Below the pieces are notes generated by a model. The model searched no databases. It was not told where the DNA came from and saw nothing but the letters and a program-made list of their open reading frames with translations. Position numbers and translations under genes: made by a program. Positions 6,632 through 12,475 of a stretch of 12,475 bases of DNA are shown piece after piece. The stretch spans positions 1 through 12,475 of the forward strand of contig JALTMC010000661.1 in NCBI GenBank assembly GCA_027005175.1. Reading direction: 5' to 3'. Positions within the stretch are counted from its first letter, which is position 1, and every line of letters starts with the position of its first letter. This stretch comes from Myxococcales bacterium (lineage in GTDB: Bacteria; Myxococcota_C; UBA6777).

Positions 6632-7297
6632 ATGATTATTACTTTGGATGGCCCGGCAGGTGTGGGGAAAAGCTCTGTAAGCCGGGCTCTTGCCGAGGCT
6701 TTAAAACTGAATTATATCGACACCGGTGCGATGTATCGTGGGGTCGCATGGGCGGCTCGGGAGCACGGTATCGACTGGAAAGATGAGGAGGGGATCGCCG
6801 CTTTACTGCCCACGCTGAACTTTTCCTTTCAGCGAGTTGAAGGTGGCTCTCATCTGTTCCTCGACGATCGAGATCTAGAACCTTTGATTCGCACTCCTGC
6901 GATCAGCGCAGGTGCTTCGGCTGTCGGTGTTTTGGGGGCTGTGCGCGAACATCTTGTGATGCTACAGCGTGTGTTGGGTGAACAGGGGGATGCGATTTTG
7001 GAAGGGAGAGACACTGGAACCGTTGTCTTTCCTCAGGCTGACCATAAATTCTTTTTGGAGGCCTCAGCCGAAGTTCGAGCCCAACGTCGGTGGGCACAAT
7101 TGCAAGAAAAAGGTGACTCCTCCACAACTGTCGAGGAACTACAAGCCCAGATCAAAGTACGGGATCGGCAGGACTCGGAACGTGAGATCGCTCCCTTGCG
7201 CTGTGCCGAAGATGCCGTGCGCGTCGATACTTCCAACCGATCCTTCCAGAATGTTGTGAACTCGATTCTCTCTGCGGTTCGAGAGAAAAAATCCTAA
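6632..7297 (+). CDS. cmk: Cytidylate kinase (CMP/dCMP kinase)
   Basis: This enzyme transfers phosphate from ATP to CMP or dCMP to give CDP or dCDP in cytoplasmic pyrimidine nucleotide metabolism. The 221 residues, close to the usual family length, show the P-loop GPAGVGKSS (residues 7-15), IDTGAMYRG (29-37), the GRDTGTVVFP segment (125-134), and an Arg-rich lid and C-terminal part with RDRQDSERE followed by IAPLRCAEDAVRVDTS, all as in bacterial Cmk. ATAAGG at 6617-6622 lies nine bases before the ATG and overlaps the stop of the exported-protein gene, so the two are probably cotranscribed. Downstream are rpsA and ihfB, the gene order known in E. coli and many other Proteobacteria. Nothing is truncated or missing. 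Confidence 0.96.
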   Translation: MIITLDGPAGVGKSSVSRALAEALKLNYIDTGAMYRGVAWAAREHGIDWKDEEGIAALLPTLNFSFQRVEGGSHLFLDDRDLEPLIRTPAISAGASAVGVLGAVREHLVMLQRVLGEQGDAILEGRDTGTVVFPQADHKFFLEASAEVRAQRRWAQLQEKGDSSTTVEELQAQIKVRDRQDSEREIAPLRCAEDAVRVDTSNRSFQNVVNSILSAVREKKS

Positions 7298-7299
7298 AT

Positions 7300-7321
7300 C
7301 TCGATTTCTTCTTGAGTTTTT
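7300..7321 (+). terminator. Weak possible intrinsic terminator after cmk
   Basis: CTCGA (7300-7304) can pair with TTGAG (7312-7316), including one G-T pair, around a seven-base loop, and TTTTT follows directly (7317-7321). The stem is short and A/T-containing, so termination may be partial. Confidence 0.35.
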
Positions 7322-7530
7322 CTGTCTTTCTCGTTATGTTGCGTGCCGAACAAACGCAGCAGAGGACGATGGACCCGCTTGCTTTTCCATGAGCCGGGCT
7401 AACTTGCTAAGCCAAAAGGGCTTATCGTTAAGGTCTAGAAAACAGGAGTTCGACTTCCGGCGCTGTGTGAGTTTCCCCAAGACGCAGACGGAAGAGTGCT
7501 GCTTTTCCTTGTCTTTTCAAGAAAAAAGCC

Positions 7531-7559
7531 TTGACGAATCGAATATGTGCGGGTATATT
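7531..7559 (+). promoter_or_regulatory. Sigma70-type promoter of rpsA
   Basis: TTGACG (7531-7536) and TATATT (7554-7559) are separated by exactly 17 bases, each box differing from consensus at one position. A start near 7566 is expected, giving an mRNA leader of about 235 nt before rpsA. It allows rpsA to be expressed independently of cmk. Confidence 0.8.
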
Positions 7560-7565
7560 TGTGCC

Positions 7566-7800
7566 CCGATTGGGACCCCATTTGACCCCTCCCGCGATCG
7601 TGAGAAGGGGATTGGATGCAAAGGATTTCAACTCGGTGCAGGACTTACTCTTTGAAATATAACGTGTTTTTATTGGGTCCGAAAAATGACAGGTTGGCAC
7701 TTCCGCTGTCGAATGAATTTTTCGGTATAAATTTGTGGACGATATTCTTTCGTCATTTCACCGCTAGACTTCCAAGGAAGTAAAAAGGAACAACAACAGT
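7566..7800 (+). promoter_or_regulatory. Long 5' leader of rpsA
   Basis: If transcription starts at the promoter ending at 7559, about 235 untranslated bases precede the rpsA ATG. They include a C-rich then G-rich pairable segment (CCCCT near 7585, AGGGG near 7606-7610) and a hairpin GACGA-TATTCTT-TCGTC at 7738-7754. The ribosome binding site AAGGA (7785-7789) is eleven bases before the ATG. In E. coli, S1 represses its own translation through a folded leader; a similar role here is inference. Confidence 0.45.
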
Positions 7801-9573
7801 ATGACTGATATCACAGAGAACACCTCTAACTCCCTCTCTTCCGTGCCTATGATGGAAGAGGAGGACTTTGCATCTCTTCTTCAAGAACGTGAAGAAGAAG
7901 AGAGTAAGATCAAGGAAGGCGCAATTGTTCAAGGCACAGTAATTGCTGTGACAAAAGACAAGGTCATCGTGGACATTAAGTTCAAGTCCGAAGGCCACAT
8001 CGATGTGCGTGAATTTACCAGTCTTGATGGGGAAGTCCAAGTCGCTCCGGGTGCGGTTGTAGACGTCTTGGTTGAGATGTTGGAGGACGGGGAAGGTTCC
8101 TGTCGTCTCTCGAAAGAGAAAGCAGACAAACTGAAAGTCTGGGAAGACATCAGCAAAGCTTGCGAAGAGGACCAAGTTGTTGAAGGTTCCATCGTGGCTC
8201 GTGTCAAAGGTGGTCTCTCTGTTGATATCGGTGTCAAAGCATTTCTTCCAGGATCGCAGGTGGATCTACGACCTGTTCGCAACCTCGACAAGTTGATTGG
8301 TTTGACCTACAAGTTTAAGGTCATCAAGTTCAACAAGAAGCGCAACAACATCGTGTTGAGTCGCCGTGCTCTTCTCGAAGAGGAACGCGCTACCCTCAAG
8401 AAGGACACCCTGGATCGCCTCAAAGAAGGCGAGCTGATGGATGGTGTGATCAAGAACATCACCGATTACGGTGCGTTTGTTGACTTGGGTGGTATCGATG
8501 GTCTGCTGCATATCACTGATATGTCTTGGGGTCGCATCAATCATCCTTCGGAACGTTTCAAAGTTGGCGATGAAATCAAGGTCAAAGTCCTTAAGTTTGA
8601 CGCCAATACGGAGCGTGTCTCCTTGGGACTCAAGCAAATCACCGAAGATCCCTGGACCCAAGCTGCTGGAAAGTATCCACCCAACACTCGTATCTCGGGT
8701 CGCGTGGTTAGCCTGACGGATTACGGCGCTTTTATTGAAATCGAAGAGGGCATTGAGGGCCTGGTTCATATCTCCGAAATGAGCTGGACCAAACGCATCA
8801 AACATCCTTCCAAGGTCGTTAATGTTGGCGATATTGTGGAAGCTGTTGTGCTTGATCTCGACGTTGACAATCGACGCATCAGCCTCGGTATGAAACAAGT
8901 CGAAGCCAATCCCTGGTCTTTGTTGCGTGAAAAGTATCCCTTGTATAGCCGCATCGTAGGGAATGTCCGGAACATCACTGACTTCGGTATCTTCGTTGGA
9001 ATCGAAGATGGAATCGATGGTCTTGTTCACATCTCTGATATCTCCTGGACTCACCGCGTCAAGCATCCTTCCGAAATCTTTGAATTGGGACAGGAAGTGG
9101 AAGCCGTGGTTACGAATATCGATGAAGATAACCAACGCTTCTCTCTGAGCATCAAGGAACTCACCTCTGATCCATGGGAAGAGCGTATTCCCGAGCGTTA
9201 TCGCCCCGGCAGCATCTGGCCCGGAACCGTCAAAAAACTGACGGATTTCGGTGCTTTTGTGGAACTTGAAAAAGGGATTGAAGGGCTCGTTCATGTGTCT
9301 GAGATCTCCGATGACCACATCAAAAATCCCCGCGATGTTTTGGAAGATGGCCAGGATGTCGCTGTGAAAGTGATCAGCCTGGACCCCGACAAACGTCAGA
9401 TTGGTCTCTCCATCCGTTCTGCCGATGATGATACCAGCAGCTACATGATGGAAGCACAAGGACAAGAAGCCTCTACCAATCTCGGCGCTCAACTTTCCGC
9501 ATTACTCAAAACGGGTGGTGATGAAGGGGATGCCCAAGAACAAGGCGAAGCTTCAGAGTCTTCTGATTCTTAA
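7801..9573 (+). CDS. rpsA: 30S ribosomal protein S1, six S1 domains
   Basis: Ribosomal protein S1 binds mRNA on the small subunit and helps start translation of structured or weakly recognised messages. The 590 residues contain six S1 RNA-binding domains, starting near residues 40, 125, 211, 298, 385 and 471. Domains 3 to 6 carry the typical DYGAFVDL, DYGAFIEI, DFGIFVGI and DFGAFVEL cores with GLLHITDMSW or GLVHISE-type strands. Six domains is the long proteobacterial form. The N-terminus is acidic (MMEEEDFASLLQEREEEE), matching the ribosome-binding region of S1, and the C-terminal 45 residues are acidic and probably unstructured. It has its own promoter and long leader, follows cmk and precedes ihfB. 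The start is supported by the position of the acidic N-terminal region and AAGGA eleven bases upstream. Confidence 0.97.
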   Translation: MTDITENTSNSLSSVPMMEEEDFASLLQEREEEESKIKEGAIVQGTVIAVTKDKVIVDIKFKSEGHIDVREFTSLDGEVQVAPGAVVDVLVEMLEDGEGSCRLSKEKADKLKVWEDISKACEEDQVVEGSIVARVKGGLSVDIGVKAFLPGSQVDLRPVRNLDKLIGLTYKFKVIKFNKKRNNIVLSRRALLEEERATLKKDTLDRLKEGELMDGVIKNITDYGAFVDLGGIDGLLHITDMSWGRINHPSERFKVGDEIKVKVLKFDANTERVSLGLKQITEDPWTQAAGKYPPNTRISGRVVSLTDYGAFIEIEEGIEGLVHISEMSWTKRIKHPSKVVNVGDIVEAVVLDLDVDNRRISLGMKQVEANPWSLLREKYPLYSRIVGNVRNITDFGIFVGIEDGIDGLVHISDISWTHRVKHPSEIFELGQEVEAVVTNIDEDNQRFSLSIKELTSDPWEERIPERYRPGSIWPGTVKKLTDFGAFVELEKGIEGLVHVSEISDDHIKNPRDVLEDGQDVAVKVISLDPDKRQIGLSIRSADDDTSSYMMEAQGQEASTNLGAQLSALLKTGGDEGDAQEQGEASESSDS

Positions 9574-9608
9574 TCTATTTTTCCTTCTTACATCTTTCGA
9601 TACTATTT

Positions 9609-9641
9609 GAGCTTTCACGCAGAGCGATCCGCTTGAAGCTC
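9609..9641 (+). repeat. Nested inverted repeat downstream of rpsA
   Basis: GAGCTT (9609-9614) pairs with AAGCTC (9636-9641), and inside lies AGCG-ATC-CGCT (9623-9633). There is no following T-run; it may protect the 3' end of the rpsA mRNA. Confidence 0.45.
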
Positions 9642-9677
9642 AGAATCGGGATGTTGGTATGGATGTATAAAACGGTT

Positions 9678-9722
9678 GAGAGATGACAGAGCTTCTTTGC
9701 TTTGCCGTCTCTCGGTTTTATT
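9678..9722 (+). terminator. Probable intrinsic terminator between rpsA and ihfB
   Basis: GAGAGATGAC (9678-9687) pairs with GCCGTCTCTC (9704-9713) with one mismatch and one wobble, and GGTTTTATT follows. An AAAAC just upstream of the left arm mirrors the T-rich side. It would end most rpsA transcripts. No convincing separate ihfB promoter was found, so ihfB may depend on read-through or on a weak promoter near TATAAA at 9666-9671. Confidence 0.6.
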
Positions 9723-9745
9723 CATGAACCTTCAACCACCGAAAA

Positions 9746-9761
9746 AAGGAGTGGTTTCGTG
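9746..9761 (+). promoter_or_regulatory. Ribosome binding site fixing the GTG start of ihfB
   Basis: AAGGAG (9746-9751) followed by seven bases and GTG (9759-9761) decides between this start and the upstream ATG at 9702, which lies within the terminator stem-loop and has no such site. Confidence 0.8.
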
Positions 9762-10043
9762 ACAAAAAGTGAACTGATCGCTGCAATGAGCGACAAAAGA
9801 AGAGATATCTCCAAAAAAGATATCGAGATGATCGTTAACACTGTGTTTGACAGTATGCGACAAGCCTTAATTCGTGGTGATAGAATTGAGATTCGCGGCT
9901 TTGGTAGCTTTACCATCAAGCATCGTGAGTCCCGTCAAGGTCGTAACCCCAAAACGGGTTCTTCTGTGGCGATTCCCGCGAAGCGCGTACCTTTTTTCAC
10001 TGTTGGTAAAGAACTCCGCGAGCGCGTTAACAACGGTCGATAG
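9759..10043 (+). CDS. ihfB: Integration host factor beta subunit (HU/IHF DNA-bending protein)
   Basis: IHF is a nucleoid protein that binds and sharply bends DNA as an alpha-beta dimer, assisting transcription, replication and recombination. From the GTG at 9759 the product is 94 residues, the same length as E. coli IHF beta, and begins (M)TKSELIAAM. It carries the family signature GDRIEIRGFGSFTIKHR and the DNA-intercalating arm region GRNPKTGSSVAIPAKRVPFF, followed by the closing GKELRERVN. An AAGGAG at 9746-9751, seven bases upstream, fixes the GTG start; a longer frame from an ATG at 9702 would start inside the terminator hairpin and add 19 residues foreign to the family. The position after rpsA matches cmk-rpsA-ihfB synteny and favours the beta subunit over HU. 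The alpha partner is not in the window. Confidence 0.93.
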   Translation: MTKSELIAAMSDKRRDISKKDIEMIVNTVFDSMRQALIRGDRIEIRGFGSFTIKHRESRQGRNPKTGSSVAIPAKRVPFFTVGKELRERVNNGR

Positions 10044-10123
10044 TGGAATAGAGTCAACGCCGAGTGAGTCGATAACCACTCCTTTGAACCTACAACTCTT
10101 CTCGGCACCTTTTCCTTCTCTTC

Positions 10124-10243
10124 TCTCCTCTCTTTTTTCCATCGAAAGCTGGCTTCATCCAAAGAGAAAGCATCACCTCTTTTCTCCTCTCTTTTTTCAT
10201 CATCGAAAGCTGGTTTCATCCAAAGAGAACGCATCACCTCTCT
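10124..10243. repeat. Imperfect 60-bp tandem duplication
   Basis: Two copies starting at 10124 and 10183 share TCTCCTCTCTTTTTTC, then CATCGAAAGCTGG, TTCATCCAAAGAGAA and GCATCACCTCT. They differ by an extra ATC in the second copy and a few substitutions. The pyrimidine-rich start of each copy is strongly strand-asymmetric. Confidence 0.9.
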
Positions 10244-10250
10244 TCTCCAA

Positions 10251-10344
10251 CGTCGTGTTTCATCGTTTTGATTTGCACCTTGCGACTTACTGTTATCCGT
10301 TGTGTTTCATTGTTTTGATTTGCACCTTGCGACTCACTGTTCCG
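10251..10344. repeat. Imperfect 47-bp tandem duplication
   Basis: Copies at 10251-10297 and 10298-10344 share GTGTTTCAT and then GTTTTGATTTGCACCTTGCG, with only a few substitutions. They lie head to tail without a gap. Confidence 0.9.
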
Positions 10345-10379
10345 AGCATTGCGAGGGATTGCGTTTGAGTCGGCCTTGG

Positions 10380-10543
10380 GATACTCTTGCGTCCACTTCT
10401 ATGGTTTCTGAAATTCGCGTTTTCCATTCAAGAGAAACGTGAAATTAACGTTGTGTGTGGAACTCTCGCGCCCACTTCTATGTGAAATTAACGTTGTGTG
10501 TGATACTCTCGCATCCGCTTCTATGGTTTCTGAAATTCGCGTT
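10380..10543. repeat. Interleaved repeat set upstream of the TetR gene
   Basis: A 42-bp unit at 10380-10421 (GATACTCT to TTCGCGTT, including CTTCTATGGTTTCTGAAATT) returns at 10502-10543 with three differences. Between them GTGAAATTAACGTTGTGTGTG occurs twice (10439-10459 and 10482-10502), with a shortened CCCACTTCTATG between. The shared core TGAAATT, two bases, then CGTT occurs four times (10409, 10440, 10483 and 10531). Such a cluster directly before a repressor gene could include operators, but no clear dyad symmetry is seen. Confidence 0.85.
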
Positions 10544-10559
10544 GGTCTTAAAGGGGTAG

Positions 10560-11195
10560 ATGATGATTGATAGGGAAAATCTATTTACCGAAGAACGCTC
10601 TCGGCGAATACTTGAAACAGCGATTGAGCTGGCTGAAAAAGGTGGATTCTCTGCTGTTCGTTTGCGTGATGTTGCAGAGCAAGCGGGTGTGGCGTTGGGT
10701 ACAGTGTACAAACGTTTTCAAAGCAAAGAAGACATGTTGATGGCTGCGCTCGAAATGCAGATGAATCAACTGGAAAGTCATGTGATTGCTGAGCATATAG
10801 AAGGCCACAATCCCACGGATCGAATTGTCTCTTTGTTCGACTTACTGACCGCCTGGCTTTGTGGTAAGCCCAAGCTAGCTCGTGCAGTTTTGCGTTCCAT
10901 GGCTGCCGGAGAACCCGCCTTGAGCGACAAAATTGCCTCCTTTCGCAACCGGATTGATGCTTTTATTGTTGGAGCGTTACGCGAGCAAGATCCAGGTCCT
11001 CTGATTGAAAATGCAAAGCTGATTTCTTCCACAGAGTTACAACTGGCTCATTTTGTTCAAGGTACATGGTTTGCTGCTCTGGTGGGTTGGTCCGCTCGCT
11101 TACACTCTGATGATGTTGTGGTTGAGCACGTTCGAGAGGTCACAGAGCTACTCCTTTTAGGACAGCAAGCTCAGGCCGTGAAAGTTGACAAATGA
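10560..11195 (+). CDS. TetR/AcrR-family transcriptional regulator
   Basis: The 211-residue product has the N-terminal TetR DNA-binding domain: RRILETAIELAEKGGFSAV, then the helix-turn-helix LRDVAEQAGVALGTVYKRF and the closing QSKEDML (about residues 15-66). The remaining, mostly helical part would bind a small ligand and form the dimer; its ligand cannot be read from sequence, though the RAVLRSMAAGEP segment loosely recalls regulators of the KstR type. Two adjacent ATGs, at 10560 and 10563, are possible starts; AAGGGG at 10551-10556 is better spaced (six bases) for the second. The stop overlaps the start of the DUF3604 gene by ATGA, so the two form a translationally coupled pair, and the regulator probably controls its own operon, perhaps through the repeats upstream. 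Confidence 0.92.
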   Translation: MMIDRENLFTEERSRRILETAIELAEKGGFSAVRLRDVAEQAGVALGTVYKRFQSKEDMLMAALEMQMNQLESHVIAEHIEGHNPTDRIVSLFDLLTAWLCGKPKLARAVLRSMAAGEPALSDKIASFRNRIDAFIVGALREQDPGPLIENAKLISSTELQLAHFVQGTWFAALVGWSARLHSDDVVVEHVREVTELLLLGQQAQAVKVDK

Positions 11196-12475
11196 AACAT
11201 CTTTTTCTCTATCTCACCCTACTCTCCCTTTCCGTTGGCTTCTTTCTAGCAGGTGGTTGTCAGAGAGAACCCAACAAGCCACCGGAGCGACGAACTCCCC
11301 CAAAGACACGGAAACCAGAGCGGTTGACGTATTCGGAAGGGCGTAAACCGTGCAAAGATTATGACGTCTTGAAGCGTCCGATGTTTGGTGATTTGCATGT
11401 GCATGGCGGAGACTCTTTTGATGCGTGGTCCTATTATACAAAGGCGACTCCCAAGGAGATCTATGACTTTGCCCAAGGCAAACCGATGGATATCCCTCCC
11501 TTTGCTGCAAATGGCAAAGGGCGCACCGTGCGGTTATCTCGTCCTCTTGACTTTACCGCTCTCACAGAGCACGCGGAGTTCCTCGGCGAAGTCAATCTTT
11601 GTCGCACACCTGGCAACCCTGCTTACAAAACAAATGCTTGCAGTCGGTATCGCAAGCGGGATTCGAACAGTGTGATCTTGTTTGGCGTACAACTCACCAA
11701 AGAGGATCCTGTTCCCAAGCGCATTCCTGAGATCTGTGGCGCAGATGGAAAGCTCTGTGTGGAGATGGCCAAAAAACGTTGGGCCCTCATTCGACAGGCA
11801 GCACAAGAGAGCTACGATCAAACGGAGGGCTGTAAGTTTGTTACCTTTGTTGGTTACGAATATGCGACAACACCCGGTCTATCGAATGTTCATCGGAATG
11901 TGATCTTTCGCAACAATACCGTTCCAGATGCTCCGATCTCTTTTTATGAACAACCATCTCCGTATGGTTTGTGGCTGGCACTCAAACAACAATGCCTCGA
12001 TCCCAAAAAAGGCTGTGATGTGATGACGATCGGTCATAACTCCAACCTGAGCAATGGCAGGATGTTTCAATCACGGTATCCGAAAGACTCTGTCTTTGGT
12101 GGAGAGCGAAGTGCCGCTATGTTGCGTGCGCGATTGGAGCCGATTATCGAAATCGTCCAACACAAAGGGAGTATGGAGTGCCGAAACGGATTTGCTGGTG
12201 TTGACGATACGTATTGTACGTTTGAAAAACTCCGTCCTGATCCCGTCAAAGCTTGTGCCAAAGGTGAAACGGGTTCTTTGGGGATGCGCCTGGGTGGTTG
12301 CTTGTCTCCTCTCGACTTTGTTCGTCATATCTTTGGGGTGGGACTTCAGGAAAAACTTCGATTGGGCTCCAATCCCTACCAAATGGGCGTCATTGGAGCC
12401 ACCGATACACACAATGGCCTGGCCGGTTATACTGAAGAATATAACTATATGGGACATATCGGAACTGTGGATGAT
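11192..12475 (+). CDS. DUF3604 lipoprotein, 3' end outside window
   Basis: The frame starts at ATG 11192, overlapping the TetR stop by four bases (ATGA), and is open to the window edge (428 codons seen). The N-terminus is a signal peptide ending LAGGC (Cys23), followed by a Pro-, Arg- and Lys-rich linker, suggesting a lipid-anchored envelope protein. The rest matches DUF3604, a PHP-like family of presumed metal-dependent hydrolases: FGDLHVHGGDSFDAW with His69 and His71, ALTEHAEFLG with His127, IGHNSN near residue 275, and IGATDTHNG with Asp405 and His407 as further probable metal ligands. The lipobox has Gly at -2, so lipidation is likely but not certain. No substrate is known for the family; the coupled TetR regulator suggests a gene induced by a small molecule. 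The missing C-terminus prevents a length comparison. Confidence 0.88.
   Translation, partial: MKHLFLYLTLLSLSVGFFLAGGCQREPNKPPERRTPPKTRKPERLTYSEGRKPCKDYDVLKRPMFGDLHVHGGDSFDAWSYYTKATPKEIYDFAQGKPMDIPPFAANGKGRTVRLSRPLDFTALTEHAEFLGEVNLCRTPGNPAYKTNACSRYRKRDSNSVILFGVQLTKEDPVPKRIPEICGADGKLCVEMAKKRWALIRQAAQESYDQTEGCKFVTFVGYEYATTPGLSNVHRNVIFRNNTVPDAPISFYEQPSPYGLWLALKQQCLDPKKGCDVMTIGHNSNLSNGRMFQSRYPKDSVFGGERSAAMLRARLEPIIEIVQHKGSMECRNGFAGVDDTYCTFEKLRPDPVKACAKGETGSLGMRLGGCLSPLDFVRHIFGVGLQEKLRLGSNPYQMGVIGATDTHNGLAGYTEEYNYMGHIGTVDD

Larger units (their letters stand above)
7298..7800. other. 503-bp cmk-rpsA spacer
   Basis: No credible gene is present. The first half (7322-7530) holds short possible stems, such as TAAGCC-AAAAG-GGCTTA at 7408-7424 and a near-perfect inverted repeat at 7501-7529 (GCTTTTCCTTG against CAAGAAAAAAGC) abutting the promoter. 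It was tested by eye for a tRNA or other known RNA without success. The second half is the rpsA promoter and leader. Confidence 0.6.
10044..10559. other. 516-bp spacer made of direct duplications
   Basis: No credible gene is present. After a weak possible terminator (GCCGAG at 10059-10064, CTCGGC at 10101-10106, then a pyrimidine tract), the region has a 33-base pure pyrimidine run (10108-10140), a 60-bp tandem duplication (10124-10243), a 47-bp tandem duplication (10251-10344) and an interleaved repeat set (10380-10543), listed below. No near-consensus promoter stands out. TTGATT-N17-TGTTAT at 10268-10296 and an extended -10 TGTGATACT at 10499-10507 are weak candidates for the TetR gene. Confidence 0.65.

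Noticed and set aside
7380-7465. tRNA-like look (CTTGCTAAGC and GAGTTCGACTT)
   Set aside because: The anticodon stem has a mismatch and wrong loop register, the T-stem lacks the required G-C closing pair, and no acceptor stem could be formed.
7389-7655. Open frame of 88 codons in the cmk-rpsA spacer
   Set aside because: It spans the rpsA promoter, lacks a ribosome binding site and shows no domain.
7694-7709. Sigma54-like TGGCAC box upstream of rpsA
   Set aside because: The -12 element at the required distance reads GT instead of GC, and a good sigma70 promoter already exists.
8266-9492. Antisense open frame of 408 codons inside rpsA
   Set aside because: It is the mirror of the repeated S1-domain codons. 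Its protein has no recognisable domain or start signal, and rpsA is certain on the + strand.
9874-10368. Open frame of 164 codons overlapping ihfB and the repeat spacer
   Set aside because: It starts inside ihfB, runs through tandem duplications and pyrimidine tracts, and gives a Ser-, Leu- and Phe-rich nonsense sequence.
10124-10543. Possible CRISPR array
   Set aside because: The repeats are different families with only two copies each and no regular spacers; no cas genes are in the window.

Overview
The window looks like chromosomal DNA from a Myxococcota-like (former deltaproteobacterial) Gram-negative bacterium of roughly balanced base composition. The main clue is a secreted metalloprotease that ends in a MYXO-CTERM-type tail (Cys-Gly-Cys, one membrane helix, Arg cluster). 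Supporting clues are cysteine-rich CxxDxDC-type modules, DUF3857/transglutaminase envelope proteins, an OmpA-like peptidoglycan-binding domain and a proteobacterial cmk-rpsA-ihfB order. No species can be named from sequence alone. All supported genes are on the + strand, and no tRNA, rRNA, IS element or CRISPR array was recognised.

Left part (1-3418). The C-terminus of one DUF3857-family protein overlaps by one base a full-length lipoprotein that joins DUF3857, a transglutaminase-like core with intact Cys-His-Asp, calcium-binding type-3 repeats and an OmpA C-terminal domain. A gene-free stretch of about 550 bp follows. It holds repeated palindromes and complementary segments that could pair in two exclusive ways just upstream of the next gene.

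Centre-left (3419-7297). A matrixin-like zinc protease with a long Cys-rich region is followed by a 200-bp spacer that carries a duplicated 30-bp promoter-like block and a strong GC-rich hairpin. Next come a small exported protein of unknown function and cytidylate kinase (cmk), the last two only 11 bp apart.

Centre-right (7298-10043). The housekeeping cluster cmk-rpsA-ihfB is in the order known from many Proteobacteria. A 503-bp spacer with a near-consensus sigma70 promoter and a leader of about 235 nt precedes rpsA (six S1 domains). A probable terminator separates rpsA from ihfB, whose best start is a GTG.

Right part (10044-12475). A 516-bp spacer is built largely of nested imperfect direct duplications. 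It is followed by a TetR-type regulator whose stop overlaps the start of a DUF3604 lipoprotein that runs off the window, a likely two-gene operon.

No defence system or complete mobile element is visible. The less ordinary signals are the multi-domain envelope lipoprotein, the protease/exported-protein pair and the recurrent duplicated, foldable spacers.
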